Below are positions 35,421-36,798 of a stretch of 36,798 bases of DNA, piece after piece. The position numbers and the translations under genes were made by a program. The stretch is taken from NCBI GenBank assembly GCA_049999725.1, contig JBNGIS010016408.1, positions 1 through 36,798 of the forward strand, given 5' to 3'. This DNA is from Haplomitrium mnioides. Lineage: Eukaryota > Marchantiophyta > Haplomitriopsida > Calobryales. Under the pieces are notes generated by a model. That model saw nothing but the letters and a program-made list of their open reading frames with translations, searched no databases and had not been told where the DNA came from. The first letter of the stretch is position 1; the number at the start of each line of letters is the position of its first letter.

Positions 35421-36455
35421 AACTAAAGTAAGAGGTGCAAGAACAAACTCTTTTTGCAAGTGAGGTCTGCAAATTGAGTCACACTTTTCCAATAAGAATA
35501 CACAATGCATCATCTAAAGTTAAAAGTGCGAGAAAAAACTATATGTGCAAGTCAAAGTGTGAAAATTTAGAATACACAATGCATCACCTAAAGTAAGAGG
35601 TGCAAGAACAAACTCTATTTGCAAGTGAGGTTTGCAAATGGAGTCACATTTTTACAATGAGAATACACAAGGCTTCACCAAAAGAAAGAGGTGCAAGAGC
35701 AAAATCTATTTGCAAGTCAAGTTTGCAAATTTAGTCACACGTTTCCAGTGCGAATACATAATGGATCACCTAAAGTAAAGGTGCATGAATAAATCGTATC
35801 TACAGGTCAAGTGTGGAATCTGAGTCACATTTTTCCAATGACAATATACAATGCATCACATAATGTAAGAGGTGCATGAATCAAACTCTATCTCCAAGTT
35901 AAGTTTGCAAATTGAGTCACGCTTTTTCAATGGGATTACACAATGCATTACCTATAAAAAGAGTTGCATGAAGAAACTCTATTTGCAATTCAAGTGTGCA
36001 AATTGAGTTATGCTTTGCCAATGAGCATACACAATGCATCACCTAAAATAAGAGGTGCATGATCAAACTCTATGTGCAAGTCAAGTGTGCAAATTTAGTC
36101 GCACTTTTCCATGAGAATACATGCTACATCATCTAAGAAGAGAGGTGCATGAAAAAACTCTATTTTCAAGTTAGATGTGCAAATTGGGTCAAACGTTTCC
36201 AATAACAATACACAATGCACCACCTAGAGTAAGAGGTGCAAGAACAAACTCTATCTACAAGTCAAGTGTGCAAATTGAGTCACAATTTTCCAACTAAAAT
36301 ACACAATGCATCACCCAAAGTAAGAGATGCATGAACAAACTATATCTTCAAGCCAAGTGTACAAATTTAGTTACATGTTTGCAATAAGAATACACAATAC
36401 CTCACCTTAAGTAAGAGGTGCAAAAACAAACTTTATTTGGAAGTGAATGTTTTGC

Positions 36456-36798
36456 AATAGTTATTAATAAAATACTGTTTTTGTGTTGTTTTGTTGAGAA
36501 TTGGTATGTAATCATATCATTTTTGTGTTTTAATTGTTAATATATAAATATATGAGAAAATTCAATGAAGTTGTGTTTTAGACTTAGGATTGCAATACAT
36601 TATATTAGACGATGCACTCACAAAGAGTTGTGCACAAGTGTATGTTTTTGTTTTCTGTTATGTTGTGAATCTATGGAAAAAAATTAAAGAAAAGTAAGCC
36701 CTCCAAATAAGAGTAAAAGTAAAGAAAAATATTTCATAAAGAAAATAAAAGGAAAATAAAGAAAAATAAAATGAGAAAAACCATGGAAGGGTGTTGCT
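36456..36798. other. AT-rich flank beyond the satellite, no recognisable feature
   Basis: The last monomer fades out at about 36441-36455 and the sequence becomes AT-rich and non-repetitive. T-rich stretches lead into a purine-rich tract of A runs broken by G from about 36675 to 36780. There is no open frame of note, no LTR end and no RNA gene. It could be the true edge of the array or the end of another mobile element. Nothing here decides between them. Confidence 0.6.

Larger units (their letters stand above)
11952..36455 (+). repeat. 91-bp satellite array, head-to-tail, about 24.5 kb
   Basis: One monomer family fills this whole stretch in one orientation. A clean 91-bp example is 14684-14774. 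Fixed blocks in order are GAGAATACACAATGCATCA, CTAAAGTAAGAGGTGCA, ACAAACTCTAT, TGCAAGT(C/G)A, GTGTGCAAATTGAGTCACAC and TTTTCCAAT. Neighbouring copies commonly differ at many sites and have 1-5-bp indels, and some copies have large internal deletions. The total corresponds to about 270 copies. No gene is present: open frames end within two to three monomers because 91 is not a multiple of three. Two monomers (182 bp) are near a nucleosome repeat length. A centromeric, pericentromeric or knob location is possible, but the sequence does not decide it. Confidence 0.95.

Noticed and set aside
11952-36455. CRISPR-like regular repeats
   Set aside because: The whole 91-bp unit repeats; there are no unique spacers, no short palindromic repeat with constant spacing, and no cas genes. 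The plant retroelement context also argues against it.
36675-36780. A-rich tract as a LINE or SINE tail
   Set aside because: The tract is interrupted by many G and other bases, is not terminal, and no upstream LINE coding or SINE promoter box is visible.

Overview
The window reads as repetitive heterochromatin from a large-genome land plant. It holds two plant-type Ty3/gypsy LTR retrotransposons and about 24.5 kb of tandem satellite DNA. I see no cellular protein gene, tRNA or rRNA. The species cannot be read from the sequence.

Region 1 (1-1304) is the 3' end of a chromovirus-type Ty3/gypsy element. It carries the integrase C-terminus starting at the catalytic Glu, a GPF module, a chromodomain, a polypurine tract, and a 502-bp LTR bounded by TGTAAC...GTTACA. 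The rest lies off the left edge. Region 2 (1305-11951) is a second, larger Ty3/gypsy element without a chromodomain. It has part of its 5' LTR (1305-2992), a degenerate gag-pol (about 3168-8941: zinc-knuckle Gag, protease, RT, RNase H, DD35E integrase), a polypurine tract, and a 3' LTR that I place at about 8980-11951. Element 1's LTR abuts the interior of element 2's 5' LTR, so the simplest reading is that element 1 inserted into element 2, and element 2 inserted into the satellite. Both elements look dead or dying. Element 2 has about seven frameshifts and 13 in-frame stops, 11 of them TAG. This fits C-to-T decay at methylated CAG sites.

Region 3 (11952 to about 36455) is one head-to-tail array of a roughly 91-bp satellite, on the order of 270 monomers. 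It starts exactly at element 2's 3' LTR end and stops near 36455. The array has higher-order organisation: long-period domains of about 2.09 kb (19-24 kb), 2.80 kb (26-31.3 kb) and 1.9-2.0 kb (31-35.4 kb), and recurrent runs of a three-monomer (about 272-bp) unit marked by TTTTGGATGAG-type variants. The short open frames across it are by-products of monomer length (91 = 3x30+1). A 10-N gap lies at 27628-27637. Region 4 (36456-36798) is AT-rich flank with no recognisable feature.

The order of events I infer is: satellite array, then insertion of the long-LTR element 2, then insertion of chromovirus element 1 into its 5' LTR, with transition-biased decay and continued satellite duplication alongside.
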